A DNA stretch of 64,000 nucleotides from Azoarcus_F sp036734105 (GCA_036734105.1 DAIMZH010000007.1:1-64000); one strand, 5' to 3'; positions 44,270 to 53,880 are shown, numbered from the stretch's first letter. The notes: a model not told the origin generated them from the sequence alone. Program-made: numbers and translations.

Positions 44270-45240
44270 AAGCTGTTGATTCAGCCTGTCGGGTGCCCGC
44301 TTGGCGCAAGGCCATGCGCGTGAGCTTGATGGCGATCTTGCTGGTCTGGGCTGCCGTAGCCTGGCTGGGGGTCGATTTTGCGCTCAGTCAGTGGGTGCTG
44401 GTGTGCACTTACGCCATAGCCGGTCTGGGGGTGGTATTGATTGTCGGGCAAAGTGGTCAGATATCGCTCGGACAGGGCGCCTTGCTGGCGCTGGGCGCCT
44501 ATGCGCAGGCCTTGCTGGTGTTGCGCGGGGTGCCAGCGCCGTTGGCCTTGCTGGTGGCCGTGGCCTTGGGGGCAGTCGGTGGCTGGGCCGCCAGCCTGCC
44601 GGCGCGGCGCTTGGGCGGTCTGTATTTTGCAATGAGTACGCTGGCCTTTGCGCTGATTGTCGAGGAGGTGTTGGTGCGCTGGGAAGGCATGACGCATGGC
44701 AACGCTGGACTGCTGGTCCCCGACTTTGCGCTTGGAGGCTGGGTTACCACGTCGCCAGCAGAGCAGGCCTTGGTGGCAGTCTTGTCATTGTTGTTGGCGG
44801 TGTGGGTGTGCTGGCGCTGCAGTGCGTCGCATCTTGGGCGGGCCTGGCGCTGTGTGCGAGAGGATGAGGTGGCAGCCGCTGCTTGCGGAATGGACGTGGC
44901 CCGCATCAAGGCGAGTGCCTTTGTGGTGGGTGGGGGTTTGTCCGGACTGGCAGGGGGGCTCTACGCGCACTTCATTGGCTATATCAGCCCGGAGCAGTTT
45001 GGTCTGTTCCTGTCCTTCGAGCTTTTGATGCTCGCCTTCATTGGTGGCTCACGACGCTTGTCCGGCGCCTTCTGGGGAGCGTTGGTGATTGTCTCCATAC
45101 CGCAACTGAACGCCTTGATTCGAGACCTGCTGCCAGCCGGGCTTGTTCGCCCGGCCGGCGTTGAGGCCATCATGTTTGGCGCGGTGATCGTGTTGGTCAT
45201 CCTGTTTCGGCCGCAAGGGATAGCAGGTGCTGACCGCTAA
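44266..45240 (+). CDS. livM: Branched-chain amino acid ABC permease LivM
   Basis: A 324-residue LivM-family permease (LIVGQSGQISLGQGALLALG, GGLYFAMSTLAFALIVEEVL, RAWRCVREDEVAAAACGMDV, GLYAHFIGYISPEQFGLFLS). GGGAGG precedes ATG 44266, which overlaps the livH stop (ATGA). Its 3' end overlaps the convergent MFS gene by four bases. Together with livH it forms the membrane part of a high-affinity importer whose other subunits must be encoded elsewhere, or a urea/amide-type relative. Confidence 0.9.
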   Translation: MKAVDSACRVPAWRKAMRVSLMAILLVWAAVAWLGVDFALSQWVLVCTYAIAGLGVVLIVGQSGQISLGQGALLALGAYAQALLVLRGVPAPLALLVAVALGAVGGWAASLPARRLGGLYFAMSTLAFALIVEEVLVRWEGMTHGNAGLLVPDFALGGWVTTSPAEQALVAVLSLLLAVWVCWRCSASHLGRAWRCVREDEVAAAACGMDVARIKASAFVVGGGLSGLAGGLYAHFIGYISPEQFGLFLSFELLMLAFIGGSRRLSGAFWGALVIVSIPQLNALIRDLLPAGLVRPAGVEAIMFGAVIVLVILFRPQGIAGADR

Positions 45241-46565
45241 CTGCTGGTTTGGCGCTTCGCAGCGGCAATGCCGCGTGCCTCGTCCACCATGGCGAGCGGG
45301 ATAAGGGCGAGCGCAAACAGTCCGATACAGAACAGCACAGCCCCTTGCAGGCCAAGTGCGAGCTGTAGCAGACCGACCCCGAATATCCCGAAAATGGCCG
45401 CCAGCTTGGTGAACAACCCCCAGAAGCCGAACAACTCTGCTGCGCGATCGGGTGGTGAGAACATGCCAACCAGTGCGCGCCCGACAGATTGGCTGGACCC
45501 GAGGCTCAGCCCAGACAACAAGCCCGCGAGCAGGAATACATGCTCGGTCTTGTAATTGGTCCGGAAAGTCTCGTTGATCAAGACGGTGAGGTCTGCGACA
45601 AAGTAAATCGCCAGAATCGCCACAATCCACAGCACCAACGTGATGGCATAGGTGAGCCGCCCGCCGAGCGGGCCTTGCAGCCAGCCGAACAACAAGGCTC
45701 CCAGCAACGCGGTGATCTGTACCACGATGAACATCAGGTTTCGGGTGGCTTCGCTCCAGCCTATGACCTGTGCTCCGTATATGAATGAGAAAGCCACAAT
45801 CACATACACACCGGCCATCGCGAAGAGGATTGAGACGAACAAGCGTGCCAGATCGGGGTACCGGGACACTGCGCTGAAGCTGGACAGCAGCCGCTTGTAG
45901 CCCGACACCACCACCCCAAGGTGCATGGCCCGACGTTTGCCCACGTCAGGTTCCTTTACCCATATGAAGGTCGGGATTGCGGCGAGCAGAAAAAACACCG
46001 CAGCAAACGGTCCTACCCAGCGAATCCGTTCAAAGTTTTCCTCACTGACCTCGCCCAGAAACAGCAGCACAAAGCCAGCGGCAAACAAACCGCCAGCATA
46101 GCCCAGGGCCCATCCCAGCCCCGAAACCTTGCCGAGTTCGTCGGCACGCCCAAGTGAGGGCAGAAAGCTGGCAATGAACGATTCACCGGCTGAATAGGCC
46201 GTGTTACTCACCACAATCAGAAAGAAGCCCAGCCAGATGTAGCCAGGCTCAACCAAATAGAGCATAGCGGTGCATCCGACCGTAACCAGGTAGCTCGCGA
46301 ACAACATGCGCTTCTTCGCCTGAGCATGGTCCATGATGGCGCCGAGCAAAGGGGCAGTAAGCACTACCAGTGCATAGCTTACGCAAAGCGCCAGACTCCA
46401 CATGAAGTTGCCCATCCGGTAGTCAGGGGTGTCTGCCACGATCAAGCGGGTGTAAACATCACCGAATATCACGGTGATGATCAGCAAGGTGTAAGCTTGG
46501 TTGGCAAAGTCAAACATGCTCCAGCCAAAAATTTCGCGGCGGCTTGCTGTGCTGGTCTTGATCAT
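45237..46565 (-). CDS. UMF1-type MFS transporter
   Basis: A 442-residue major facilitator protein of the UMF1/Atg22-like branch, recognised by the N-terminal FGWSMFDFANQAYTLLIITV and the segment SGLGWALGYAGGLFAAGFVL. Twelve hydrophobic helices are visible. The Atg22 relatives export amino acids from yeast vacuoles; bacterial substrates are unknown. It is convergent with livM (4-base overlap), and a CTGTCTG palindrome lies about 100 bases upstream. Confidence 0.88.
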   Translation of the reverse strand: MIKTSTASRREIFGWSMFDFANQAYTLLIITVIFGDVYTRLIVADTPDYRMGNFMWSLALCVSYALVVLTAPLLGAIMDHAQAKKRMLFASYLVTVGCTAMLYLVEPGYIWLGFFLIVVSNTAYSAGESFIASFLPSLGRADELGKVSGLGWALGYAGGLFAAGFVLLFLGEVSEENFERIRWVGPFAAVFFLLAAIPTFIWVKEPDVGKRRAMHLGVVVSGYKRLLSSFSAVSRYPDLARLFVSILFAMAGVYVIVAFSFIYGAQVIGWSEATRNLMFIVVQITALLGALLFGWLQGPLGGRLTYAITLVLWIVAILAIYFVADLTVLINETFRTNYKTEHVFLLAGLLSGLSLGSSQSVGRALVGMFSPPDRAAELFGFWGLFTKLAAIFGIFGVGLLQLALGLQGAVLFCIGLFALALIPLAMVDEARGIAAAKRQTSS

Positions 46566-46663
46566 CGGTGTGTGCCTGGACAGGTGGTGTGCGCTTCGCT
46601 GTGAGTTTGGCTACGGTCGCCTGAACAATCAACACCGAGCGGTTGGCTGTTGGGTATAACATA

Positions 46664-46678
46664 CTGTCTGTCAGACAG
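46664..46678. promoter_or_regulatory. Palindromic operator candidate for the MFS gene
   Basis: CTGTCTGTCAGACAG is a perfect 7-bp inverted repeat about a single base, of the size and form bound by TetR-type repressors. It lies about 100 bases upstream of the MFS start. No regulator gene is adjacent. Confidence 0.45.
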
Positions 46679-46846
46679 AGCGCCAAGTCACGTAATCCAT
46701 GATTCCGGCTCTTTGGTCGGCTCGGCTGGGGAGCACAGGCTTGACGTACAGCCATCAATTGATTCAACATTAGCTAAACAAAAACGGACAAGTCATGTAT
46801 AAGATGCAGGACCGGTTCCAGGGGACACAAAACGATGCATGATGAT

Positions 46847-46875
46847 TTGACTTGATCGTGGTTAACCCCTACCAT
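46847..46875 (+). promoter_or_regulatory. Promoter of the ATP synthase operon
   Basis: TTGACT (46847-46852), a 17-base spacer and TACCAT (46870-46875) form a good sigma-70 promoter 55 bases before atpI. Confidence 0.6.
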
Positions 46876-46930
46876 TCACCTAATTTTTGAGAGGAAGTCG
46901 GCGCATCAACTGTAGCGCGCCCGCAGACCC

Positions 46931-47272
46931 ATGTTGAAAGTGGTATTCCTGCAGCTTGGCGCAACCCTCGTCGCAGCGGCCATCGCGGCCGTTTTTTTCG
47001 ACTTGAGTGGTGCAGTTACAGCAACGATTGCGGGGTTGGCCTGTGTAGCGCCAACCGCATTGTTTGCAATCAGGCTTGCTCTTGTTTCACAGCGCACCGG
47101 CAGCGCGTCGGTGGCTGGCTTCTTCGTCGGCGAGTTCGTAAAGGTCGCGACGATAGTGGGATTACTGGTGCTGGCATTCAAGCTGTATGACGACTTCCAT
47201 TGGGGAGGCATGTTCGTCGGTTTGGTGCTGGTTCTTAAGGCGAATTTATTTGCATTTTTGGTGAAGACATAA
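46931..47272 (+). CDS. atpI: ATP synthase subunit I (AtpI)
   Basis: A 113-residue four-helix membrane protein at the head of the atp operon. It assists assembly of the c-ring and possibly Mg uptake. It is poorly conserved, and the call rests on length, hydrophobic pattern (VVFLQLGATLVAAAIAAVFF, GEFVKVATIVGLLVLAF) and position one base before atpB. Confidence 0.85.
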   Translation: MLKVVFLQLGATLVAAAIAAVFFDLSGAVTATIAGLACVAPTALFAIRLALVSQRTGSASVAGFFVGEFVKVATIVGLLVLAFKLYDDFHWGGMFVGLVLVLKANLFAFLVKT

Positions 47273-47273
47273 A

Positions 47274-48128
47274 ATGGCAGGAAACGCTCCCACCGCATCC
47301 GAGTACGTTGTACACCACCTGACAAACCTGACGGCGACAGGCAAGCCGCAACAGGACGTTGTTGACTGGGGTGTGCTCAATATCGACACCGTGTTCTGGG
47401 GCTTCGGTCTCGGCGTATTGACGGTCTACTTGCTGTATCGTCTGGCTAGATGCGCTACCTCAGGTGTTCCTGGTCGATTGCAGGGTTTCGTCGAGATCAT
47501 GGTCGAGATCGTGAATGATCAGGCCAAAAACATCGTTCATAGCGCCGAATCACGCAAGTTTGTCGCGCCTCTGGGCTTGACTGTGTTCATCTGGGTGTTC
47601 CTGATGAACTTCATGGACCTCATTCCGGTGGATTTGTTCCCCATGCTCTGGGAGCGCGGCATTCTCCCGGCAATCGGTGGTGATCCTGCGGTGGCCTATG
47701 GTTACATGCGCATCGTGCCCACCGCAGACATCAACGTTCCTCTGGGTATGGCGATCTCAGTGTTGATGCTGTGCATCTACTACAACATCAAGATCAAGGG
47801 TTTTGGTGGTTGGGTGCATGAGCTCTTCACTGCTCCGTTTGGTTCGCACCCGGTGCTGTGGCCAGTCAATTTCATCATGCAGATGATCGAATACCTCGCA
47901 AAAACCGTCTCCCACGGTCTGCGGTTGTTCGGTAACCTCTTCGCCGGCGAGTTGCTCTTTGTTCTGATTGCGCTACTCGGTGGTACCGCTACCGTCATGG
48001 GTTTCGTAGGTCACGTAATCGCTGGCTCAATCTGGGCGATCTTCCACATCCTCATCATCGTGCTCCAGGCCTTCATCTTCATGATGCTTACCCTGGTGTA
48101 TGTTGGGCAGGCACACGAAGCACATTGA
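47274..48128 (+). CDS. atpB: ATP synthase subunit a (Fo)
   Basis: A 284-residue Fo stator channel. The essential arginine is in SHGLRLFGNLFAGELLFV, and the proton half-channel helices are present (NFMDLIPVDLFPMLW, FIFMMLTLVYVGQAHEAH). Five to six helices. It starts one base after the atpI stop. Confidence 0.97.
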   Translation: MAGNAPTASEYVVHHLTNLTATGKPQQDVVDWGVLNIDTVFWGFGLGVLTVYLLYRLARCATSGVPGRLQGFVEIMVEIVNDQAKNIVHSAESRKFVAPLGLTVFIWVFLMNFMDLIPVDLFPMLWERGILPAIGGDPAVAYGYMRIVPTADINVPLGMAISVLMLCIYYNIKIKGFGGWVHELFTAPFGSHPVLWPVNFIMQMIEYLAKTVSHGLRLFGNLFAGELLFVLIALLGGTATVMGFVGHVIAGSIWAIFHILIIVLQAFIFMMLTLVYVGQAHEAH

Positions 48129-48184
48129 TTCGGTAACGTCGCAAGTTTTTCACTTAGTCATCACTTTTACTTCAAGGAGTTGTC

Positions 48185-48430
48185 ATGGAACTTACCCTGG
48201 GTCTCGTCGCGCTGGCTTCTGGTTTGATCATCGGTATGGGTGCAATCGGTGCGTGTATTGGTATCGGCATCATGGGCAGCAAGTATCTCGAAGCTTCCGC
48301 TCGTCAGCCTGAACTGATGAACGCTCTCCAAACCAAGATGTTTCTGCTGGCTGGTCTGATCGACGCAGCGTTCCTGATCGGTGTCGGTATCGCGATGATG
48401 TTCGCCTTTGCCAACCCGTTCGTAGCCTGA
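48185..48430 (+). CDS. atpE: ATP synthase subunit c (Fo rotor ring)
   Basis: An 81-residue hairpin of two helices with the polar RQP loop at residues 40-42 and the proton-carrying Asp60 in GLIDAAFLIGVG. The glycine-rich first helix (GMGAIGACIGIGIMG) is typical. Aspartate without the sodium-binding Gln/Ser set indicates proton coupling. AAGGAG precedes the ATG. Confidence 0.98.
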   Translation: MELTLGLVALASGLIIGMGAIGACIGIGIMGSKYLEASARQPELMNALQTKMFLLAGLIDAAFLIGVGIAMMFAFANPFVA

Positions 48431-48469
48431 TCGGATTCCCTCGAACAATCACACTGAGGGCCAAGTACA

Positions 48470-48943
48470 GTGAATTTGAACGCAACCCTGATAGCCCAGA
48501 TCGTTGTGTTCTTCATCCTCGGCTGGTTCACGATGAAATTCGTGTGGCCTCCGATCATGAAGGCACTCGATGAGCGCGCGGCGAAAATCGCCGACGGGCT
48601 GGCGGCTGCGGACAAGGCAAAGGCCGATCTCGTTCTTGCAGAGAGAAAGGCCGTCGATGAAATGCGCAAAGCTCGTGAATCAGCGGGCGATGTGCGCGCA
48701 ACTGCCGAAAAGCAGTCTGCCAAGTTCCTCGAAGATGCCCGGGCCGAAGCCAACCGCATTATCGCGCAGGCGCGCGAAGCTGCTGAACATGAAGCAGCCG
48801 CTGCCGCCCAGCGTGCCAAGGCCGAACTTCGTGACCAGGTTGCTCAGCTAGCCATTGCTGGTGCTGAACAAATCCTGCGTCGTGAAATTGACGCCAAGGT
48901 GCATGCTGAACTGCTTGCCAATCTGAAACAGGAAATGAAATAA
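48470..48943 (+). CDS. atpF: ATP synthase subunit b (Fo stalk)
   Basis: A 157-residue peripheral stalk subunit with one N-terminal membrane helix (IAQIVVFFILGWFTMKFVWP) and a long alanine/glutamate-rich coiled coil (DERAAKIADGLAAADKAKAD). It starts with GTG at 48470 with GAGGG upstream. A single b gene means a b2 homodimer. Confidence 0.97.
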   Translation: MNLNATLIAQIVVFFILGWFTMKFVWPPIMKALDERAAKIADGLAAADKAKADLVLAERKAVDEMRKARESAGDVRATAEKQSAKFLEDARAEANRIIAQAREAAEHEAAAAAQRAKAELRDQVAQLAIAGAEQILRREIDAKVHAELLANLKQEMK

Positions 48944-48946
48944 CTC

Positions 48947-49483
48947 ATGGCCGAGAACGTCACCATCGCGCGCCCCTACGCCGATGCCGCTTTTGAGCTG
49001 GCTAAAGGGGCAGATGCGCTGGGGCCTTGGTCGGAAGCGCTCGAAAGGCTGGCTTTCATCGTAGCTGATCCAGATATGCGCCCCTGCATCGGCGACCCAA
49101 ATCTGACGGAAGACCGCTTGTATGGTCTTGTTGTCGAGGTCGCTGGTGATGGGCTCAATCAAGAGCAGAAAAACTTTGTCCGCCTACTCGTCGAGAACGA
49201 ACGCCTGACGGTGCTTCCCGAGATCCGTGACCTGTTCGTTAGTAAAAAGAACGAACACGAAGGTGTGAAGGAGGTTGATGTAACCTCCGCATTCCAGATG
49301 GACGACGCAACTTTGGCTAGCCTGAAAAGCGAACTGGAAACACGCTTCAAAGGAAAGCTGAACATCACGGTCCGCATCGACCCCGAACTCATTGGTGGGG
49401 TACGTATTGCGGTCGGAGACGAAGTCATCGACACCTCGGTCCGCGGCAAGCTCGCGAACATGGCCGCTGCGCTTAAGAACTAG
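48947..49483 (+). CDS. atpH: ATP synthase subunit delta (F1)
   Basis: A 178-residue OSCP/delta subunit joining F1 to the b stalk (TIARPYADAAFELAKGADAL; C-terminal RIDPELIGGVRIAVGDEVID). It starts 3 bases after atpF. Confidence 0.97.
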   Translation: MAENVTIARPYADAAFELAKGADALGPWSEALERLAFIVADPDMRPCIGDPNLTEDRLYGLVVEVAGDGLNQEQKNFVRLLVENERLTVLPEIRDLFVSKKNEHEGVKEVDVTSAFQMDDATLASLKSELETRFKGKLNITVRIDPELIGGVRIAVGDEVIDTSVRGKLANMAAALKN

Positions 49484-49495
49484 GAGCATACATAA

Positions 49496-51034
49496 ATGCA
49501 ACTCAACCCCTCTGAAATCAGTGATCTGATTAAGAGCCGAATCCAGAACCTGCAGCTTGCTGCAGCGTCCCGGAACGAAGGCACAGTGGTGTCGGTGACC
49601 GACGGTATCTGCCGTGTGCACGGTCTGGCTGGCGTCATGCAGGGCGAAATGCTTGAATTCGAGGGTGATACCTTCGGTCTGGCACTGAACCTGGAGCGTG
49701 ACTCTGTTGGTGCAGTGGTACTCGGCGCGTACGAGCACATCACTGAAGGTTCAATCGTCAAGGCTACCGGCCGCATTCTTGAAGTGCCGGTGGGTCCTGA
49801 GCTGCTCGGTCGCGTCGTCGACGCCCTGGGACAGCCGATCGACGGCAAAGGCCCGATCAACGCCAAACTCACTGACAAAATCGAAAAAGTCGCGCCTGGT
49901 GTTATTGCGCGTCAATCCGTTTCTGAGCCGGTTCAAACCGGTCTCAAGTCTGTCGATGCCATGGTGCCTATTGGTCGTGGTCAGCGCGAGCTGATCATCG
50001 GTGACCGTCAGACAGGTAAGACCGCCGTAGCCGTCGATGCGATCATCAACCAGAAAGGCCAGAACATGTTCTGCGTCTACGTTGCCATCGGTCAAAAAGC
50101 TTCGACCGTCAACAACGTGGTTCGCAAGCTTGAAGAGCATGGCGCTCTGGAGTACACCATTGTCGTGGCCGCGACTGCATCCGAGTCGGCAGCCATGCAA
50201 TACCTCTCTGCATACTCAGGTTGCACGATGGGCGAGTACTTCCGTGATCGTGGTCAGGATGCACTCATCGTCTATGACGACTTGACCAAGCAGGCTTGGG
50301 CATATCGTCAGGTTTCGTTGTTGCTGCGTCGCCCGCCGGGTCGTGAAGCCTACCCCGGTGACGTTTTCTATCTCCACTCCCGCTTGCTTGAGCGTGCGGC
50401 GCGTGTGAATGCTGATTACGTCGAAAAAGTGACCAACGGCGAAGTCAAGGGCAAGACGGGTTCATTGACCGCATTGCCGGTTATCGAAACCCAGGCTGGT
50501 GACGTTTCCGCTTTCGTTCCGACCAACGTCATCTCCATTACTGACGGTCAGATCTTCCTGGAAACCGACTTGTTCAACGCAGGTATCCGTCCCGCGATCA
50601 ACGCCGGTATTTCGGTGTCCCGCGTAGGTGGTGCAGCTCAGACCAAGGTCATCAAGAAGCTGTCAGGCGGTATTCGTACTGACCTCGCACAGTATCGTGA
50701 GCTGGCTGCATTCGCACAGTTTGCCTCGGATCTTGACGACGCAACCCGCAAGCAGCTTGAGCGTGGTCGCCGTGTGACCGAACTGATGAAGCAGTCGCAG
50801 TATGCTCCGATGTCCATCGCCGAGATGGCTGTCGTGTTGTATGCGGTAAACAACGGCTACTTCGATAAGGTCGATGTTGACCGTGTTCTGAAGTTCGAAC
50901 ACGACATGTTGGGTCATGTGAAGGCCAAGTACGGCTCGCTGATCACACAGATTATGGACAAGCGCGAACTCGATGCCGACAGCGAAAAGCAACTCGTTGC
51001 TGCGCTCGAGGAGTTCAGGAATAGCTGGTCCTGA
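49496..51034 (+). CDS. atpA: ATP synthase subunit alpha (F1)
   Basis: A 512-residue non-catalytic nucleotide-binding subunit. Walker A is GDRQTGKTAVAVDA, and the arginine finger lies in GISVSRVGGAAQTKVIKKL. The N-terminal start MQLNPSEISDLIKSRI is standard. Full length, with no anomalies. Confidence 0.98.
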   Translation: MQLNPSEISDLIKSRIQNLQLAAASRNEGTVVSVTDGICRVHGLAGVMQGEMLEFEGDTFGLALNLERDSVGAVVLGAYEHITEGSIVKATGRILEVPVGPELLGRVVDALGQPIDGKGPINAKLTDKIEKVAPGVIARQSVSEPVQTGLKSVDAMVPIGRGQRELIIGDRQTGKTAVAVDAIINQKGQNMFCVYVAIGQKASTVNNVVRKLEEHGALEYTIVVAATASESAAMQYLSAYSGCTMGEYFRDRGQDALIVYDDLTKQAWAYRQVSLLLRRPPGREAYPGDVFYLHSRLLERAARVNADYVEKVTNGEVKGKTGSLTALPVIETQAGDVSAFVPTNVISITDGQIFLETDLFNAGIRPAINAGISVSRVGGAAQTKVIKKLSGGIRTDLAQYRELAAFAQFASDLDDATRKQLERGRRVTELMKQSQYAPMSIAEMAVVLYAVNNGYFDKVDVDRVLKFEHDMLGHVKAKYGSLITQIMDKRELDADSEKQLVAALEEFRNSWS

Positions 51035-51055
51035 GCCTGCTGACGGAGACGGAAT

Positions 51056-51922
51056 ATGGCAAGCGGTAAGGAAATCCGAACCAAGATCAAGAGCGTTCAA
51101 AACACGCGCAAGATCACCAAGGCCATGGAAATGGTGGCCGCATCCAAAATGCGCAAGGCGCAGGAAAGGATGCGGTCTGCCCGTCCCTATGCCGAGAAGA
51201 TCCGCCGCCTCGCCGCGAATCTCTCACAGGCCAATGTCACTGATTACAAGCATCCGTTCCTCGTTCGCTCGGGTGAAAACAAGCGCGTGGGTCTGATTCT
51301 CGTGACGACCGACAAAGGCCTTTGCGGTGGTCTCAATACCAACATCCTCAGGATATCTCTGAGTGCAATGAAGGAATGGGACACGGCTGGTGCAAGCACG
51401 CAGGCGTGCTGCATTGGCAACAAAGGTCTTGGTTTCATGCAGCGCATGGGTGCGAAGGTGGTGTCGCAAGTTACACAACTCGGTGACACGCCGCATCTTG
51501 AGTCCCTGATTGGGCCAGTCAAGATCATGCTTGATGCTTACCAGAATGGCGAGCTCGACTCGGTTCACATCGCTTATACCCGCTTCATCAATACAATGAA
51601 GCAGGAGCCAGTGTTGGAGCAGTTGCTTCCGCTTACTGGTGAGCGTCTCGGTACGCCCGATAACTCGTGGGATTATCTCTACGAGCCGGACCCGCAGATT
51701 GTGATCGACGAGTTGTTGCTGCGTTACATCGAGGCACTGGTGTATCAGGCAGTGGCAGAAAACATGGCATCCGAGCAGAGCGCGCGTATGGTGGCGATGA
51801 AGGCTGCTTCGGACAACGCGAAAAACGTGATCGGTGAATTGCAACTGGTCTATAACAAGACCCGTCAAGCTGCAATTACCAAGGAACTGTCCGAGATTGT
51901 CGGCGGCGCCGCTGCGGTCTAA
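51056..51922 (+). CDS. atpG: ATP synthase subunit gamma (F1 rotor shaft)
   Basis: A 288-residue central shaft with the N-terminal helix (KEIRTKIKSVQNTRKITKAM) and C-terminal helix (ARMVAMKAASDNAKNVIGEL) that form the coiled coil, and LVTTDKGLCGGLN in the middle. Confidence 0.97.
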   Translation: MASGKEIRTKIKSVQNTRKITKAMEMVAASKMRKAQERMRSARPYAEKIRRLAANLSQANVTDYKHPFLVRSGENKRVGLILVTTDKGLCGGLNTNILRISLSAMKEWDTAGASTQACCIGNKGLGFMQRMGAKVVSQVTQLGDTPHLESLIGPVKIMLDAYQNGELDSVHIAYTRFINTMKQEPVLEQLLPLTGERLGTPDNSWDYLYEPDPQIVIDELLLRYIEALVYQAVAENMASEQSARMVAMKAASDNAKNVIGELQLVYNKTRQAAITKELSEIVGGAAAV

Positions 51923-51947
51923 CGAATATTGATTTAAGGAAACGACG

Positions 51948-53345
51948 ATGACTACTGGTACGATCGTTCAGTGTGTCGGCGCGGTGGTGGACATTCAGTT
52001 CCCCCGTGAGGCGATGCCGCTAGTGTATTACGCGCTGAAACTCGAGGATTCGGACAGCTCATTTGCTGAACCCGGCCTGACTTTCGAAGTTCAGCAGCAA
52101 ATCGGTGATGGCGTGGTACGTACCATCGCCCTGGGTTCCACGGACGGGTTGCGTCGTGGCATGCAGGTGTCGAGCACAGGTGCTCCCATCTCTGTGCCCG
52201 TTGGTCATGGCACGCTCGGGCGCATCATGGACGTGCTGGGACGCCCGATCGACGAGGCAGGCGCAATCGAGACGGACGAACTTCGTCCTATACACAACGC
52301 TGCTCCCAAGTTCGACGAGCTGTCGCCTTCGGTTGAGTTGCTTGAAACCGGCATCAAGGTTATTGACCTGATCTGCCCGTTCGCCAAGGGCGGCAAGGTG
52401 GGTCTGTTCGGTGGCGCCGGTGTGGGCAAGACCGTCAACATGATGGAACTCATCAACAACATCGCCAAGCAGCACTCGGGTCTGTCGGTGTTTGCCGGTG
52501 TGGGTGAGCGTACTCGTGAGGGTAATGACTTCTACCACGAGATGAAGGACTCCAACGTTCTTGACAAAGTCGCGATGGTGTTCGGTCAGATGAACGAGCC
52601 TCCGGGCAACCGTCTGCGCGTTGCGCTGACTGGTCTGACCATGGCAGAGCGCTTCCGTGACGAAGGTCGTGACATTCTGTTCTTCGTGGATAACATTTAC
52701 CGCTACACCCTGGCCGGTACCGAAGTGTCCGCGCTGCTGGGTCGTATGCCTTCCGCAGTGGGTTATCAGCCGACACTGGCCGAAGAAATGGGCCGTCTGC
52801 AAGAGCGGATTACCTCTACCAAGGTTGGCTCGATTACCTCTATTCAGGCTGTGTATGTGCCTGCGGATGACTTGACCGATCCGTCACCCGCCACCACCTT
52901 CCTGCACCTCGACTCTACAGTTGTGTTGTCGCGTGACATCGCCGCGCTGGGTATCTACCCCGCAGTTGATCCGCTCGACTCAACCAGCCGCCAGCTTGAT
53001 CCGCTGGTCGTTGGCGAAGAGCACTACAACGTTGCGCGTGCGGTTCAGCAGACCCTCCAGAAGTACAAGGAATTGCGTGACATCATCGCGATTCTGGGTA
53101 TGGATGAACTGTCTCCTGAAGATAAGGTTGCGGTTGCTCGCGCTCGTAAGATTCAGCGCTTTTTGTCTCAGCCTTTCCACGTGGCAGAAGTGTTCACGGG
53201 TTCGCCGGGCAAGTATGTGTCGCTGAAGGACACCATTACCGGCTTCAAGATGATTGTTGAAGGCGAATGTGACCACTTGCCAGAGCAGGCCTTCTACATG
53301 GTTGGTGGCATCGACGAAGCTATCGAAAAAGCCAAGAAACTGTAA
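51948..53345 (+). CDS. atpD: ATP synthase subunit beta (F1 catalytic)
   Basis: A 465-residue catalytic subunit. Walker A is GGAGVGKTVNMMELI, the Walker B/catalytic region is DEGRDILFFVDNIYRYTLAG, and the DELSEED lever appears as DELSPED. The ribosome binding site AAGGAAACG precedes ATG 51948. Confidence 0.98.
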   Translation: MTTGTIVQCVGAVVDIQFPREAMPLVYYALKLEDSDSSFAEPGLTFEVQQQIGDGVVRTIALGSTDGLRRGMQVSSTGAPISVPVGHGTLGRIMDVLGRPIDEAGAIETDELRPIHNAAPKFDELSPSVELLETGIKVIDLICPFAKGGKVGLFGGAGVGKTVNMMELINNIAKQHSGLSVFAGVGERTREGNDFYHEMKDSNVLDKVAMVFGQMNEPPGNRLRVALTGLTMAERFRDEGRDILFFVDNIYRYTLAGTEVSALLGRMPSAVGYQPTLAEEMGRLQERITSTKVGSITSIQAVYVPADDLTDPSPATTFLHLDSTVVLSRDIAALGIYPAVDPLDSTSRQLDPLVVGEEHYNVARAVQQTLQKYKELRDIIAILGMDELSPEDKVAVARARKIQRFLSQPFHVAEVFTGSPGKYVSLKDTITGFKMIVEGECDHLPEQAFYMVGGIDEAIEKAKKL

Positions 53346-53405
53346 GGCTGATCGGCCTGCGAGCGGAAGATTCCGCAAGCGGGCCGAATACAAGAGGACA
53401 CCATT

Positions 53406-53831
53406 ATGGCAATGACGGTTCACGTAGACGTAGTCAGCGCTGAGGAGCAGATATTCTCAGGTCTTGCTGAGTTCGTGGCGTTGCCCGGTGAAAGCGGTGA
53501 ACTGGGTATTCTGCCCGGGCACATGCCGCTGATGACCCGGATCAAACCCGGTGCTGTACGGCTCAAGCTGCCTAACCAGAAGGAAGAGGAACTGATCTTC
53601 GTGGCTGGTGGGGTTCTAGAGGTTCAGCCAGGTCTGGTGACGGTGCTGGCCGATACCGCAATTCGCGGTAGCGACCTGGATGAAGCGAAGGCATTGGAAG
53701 CCAAGCAGAAGGCTGAAGAGGCGCTTAAGAGCCAAGCAGCGAAGGTCGACTACGCCAAAGCGCAGGCTGAACTGATGGAAGCGATCGCGCAGATTGCGGC
53801 CATTCAGAAAATCAAGAAACGCGGACACTGA
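53406..53831 (+). CDS. atpC: ATP synthase subunit epsilon (F1)
   Basis: A 141-residue epsilon subunit with the N-terminal beta sandwich (VSAEEQIFSGLAEFVALPGE, GELGILPGHMPLMTRIKPGA) and a C-terminal inhibitory two-helix tail. It ends the operon and is followed by an intrinsic terminator. Confidence 0.97.
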   Translation: MAMTVHVDVVSAEEQIFSGLAEFVALPGESGELGILPGHMPLMTRIKPGAVRLKLPNQKEEELIFVAGGVLEVQPGLVTVLADTAIRGSDLDEAKALEAKQKAEEALKSQAAKVDYAKAQAELMEAIAQIAAIQKIKKRGH

Positions 53832-53852
53832 TCCGAATCAGTTTTCAATTTT

Positions 53853-53880
53853 AAAACGACCCGTGAGGGTCGTTTTTTTT
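53853..53880 (+). terminator. Intrinsic terminator of the atp operon
   Basis: AAAACGACCC (53853-53862), loop GTGA, GGGTCGTTTT (53867-53876) and continuing T to 53880. Confidence 0.95.

Larger units (their letters stand above)
46566..46930. other. Divergent spacer between MFS gene and atp operon
   Basis: This 365-base region contains the CTGTCTG-T-CAGACAG palindrome on the MFS side and the atp promoter on the other. Open frames here (e.g. 46510-46770 minus) have no support. Confidence 0.5.
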
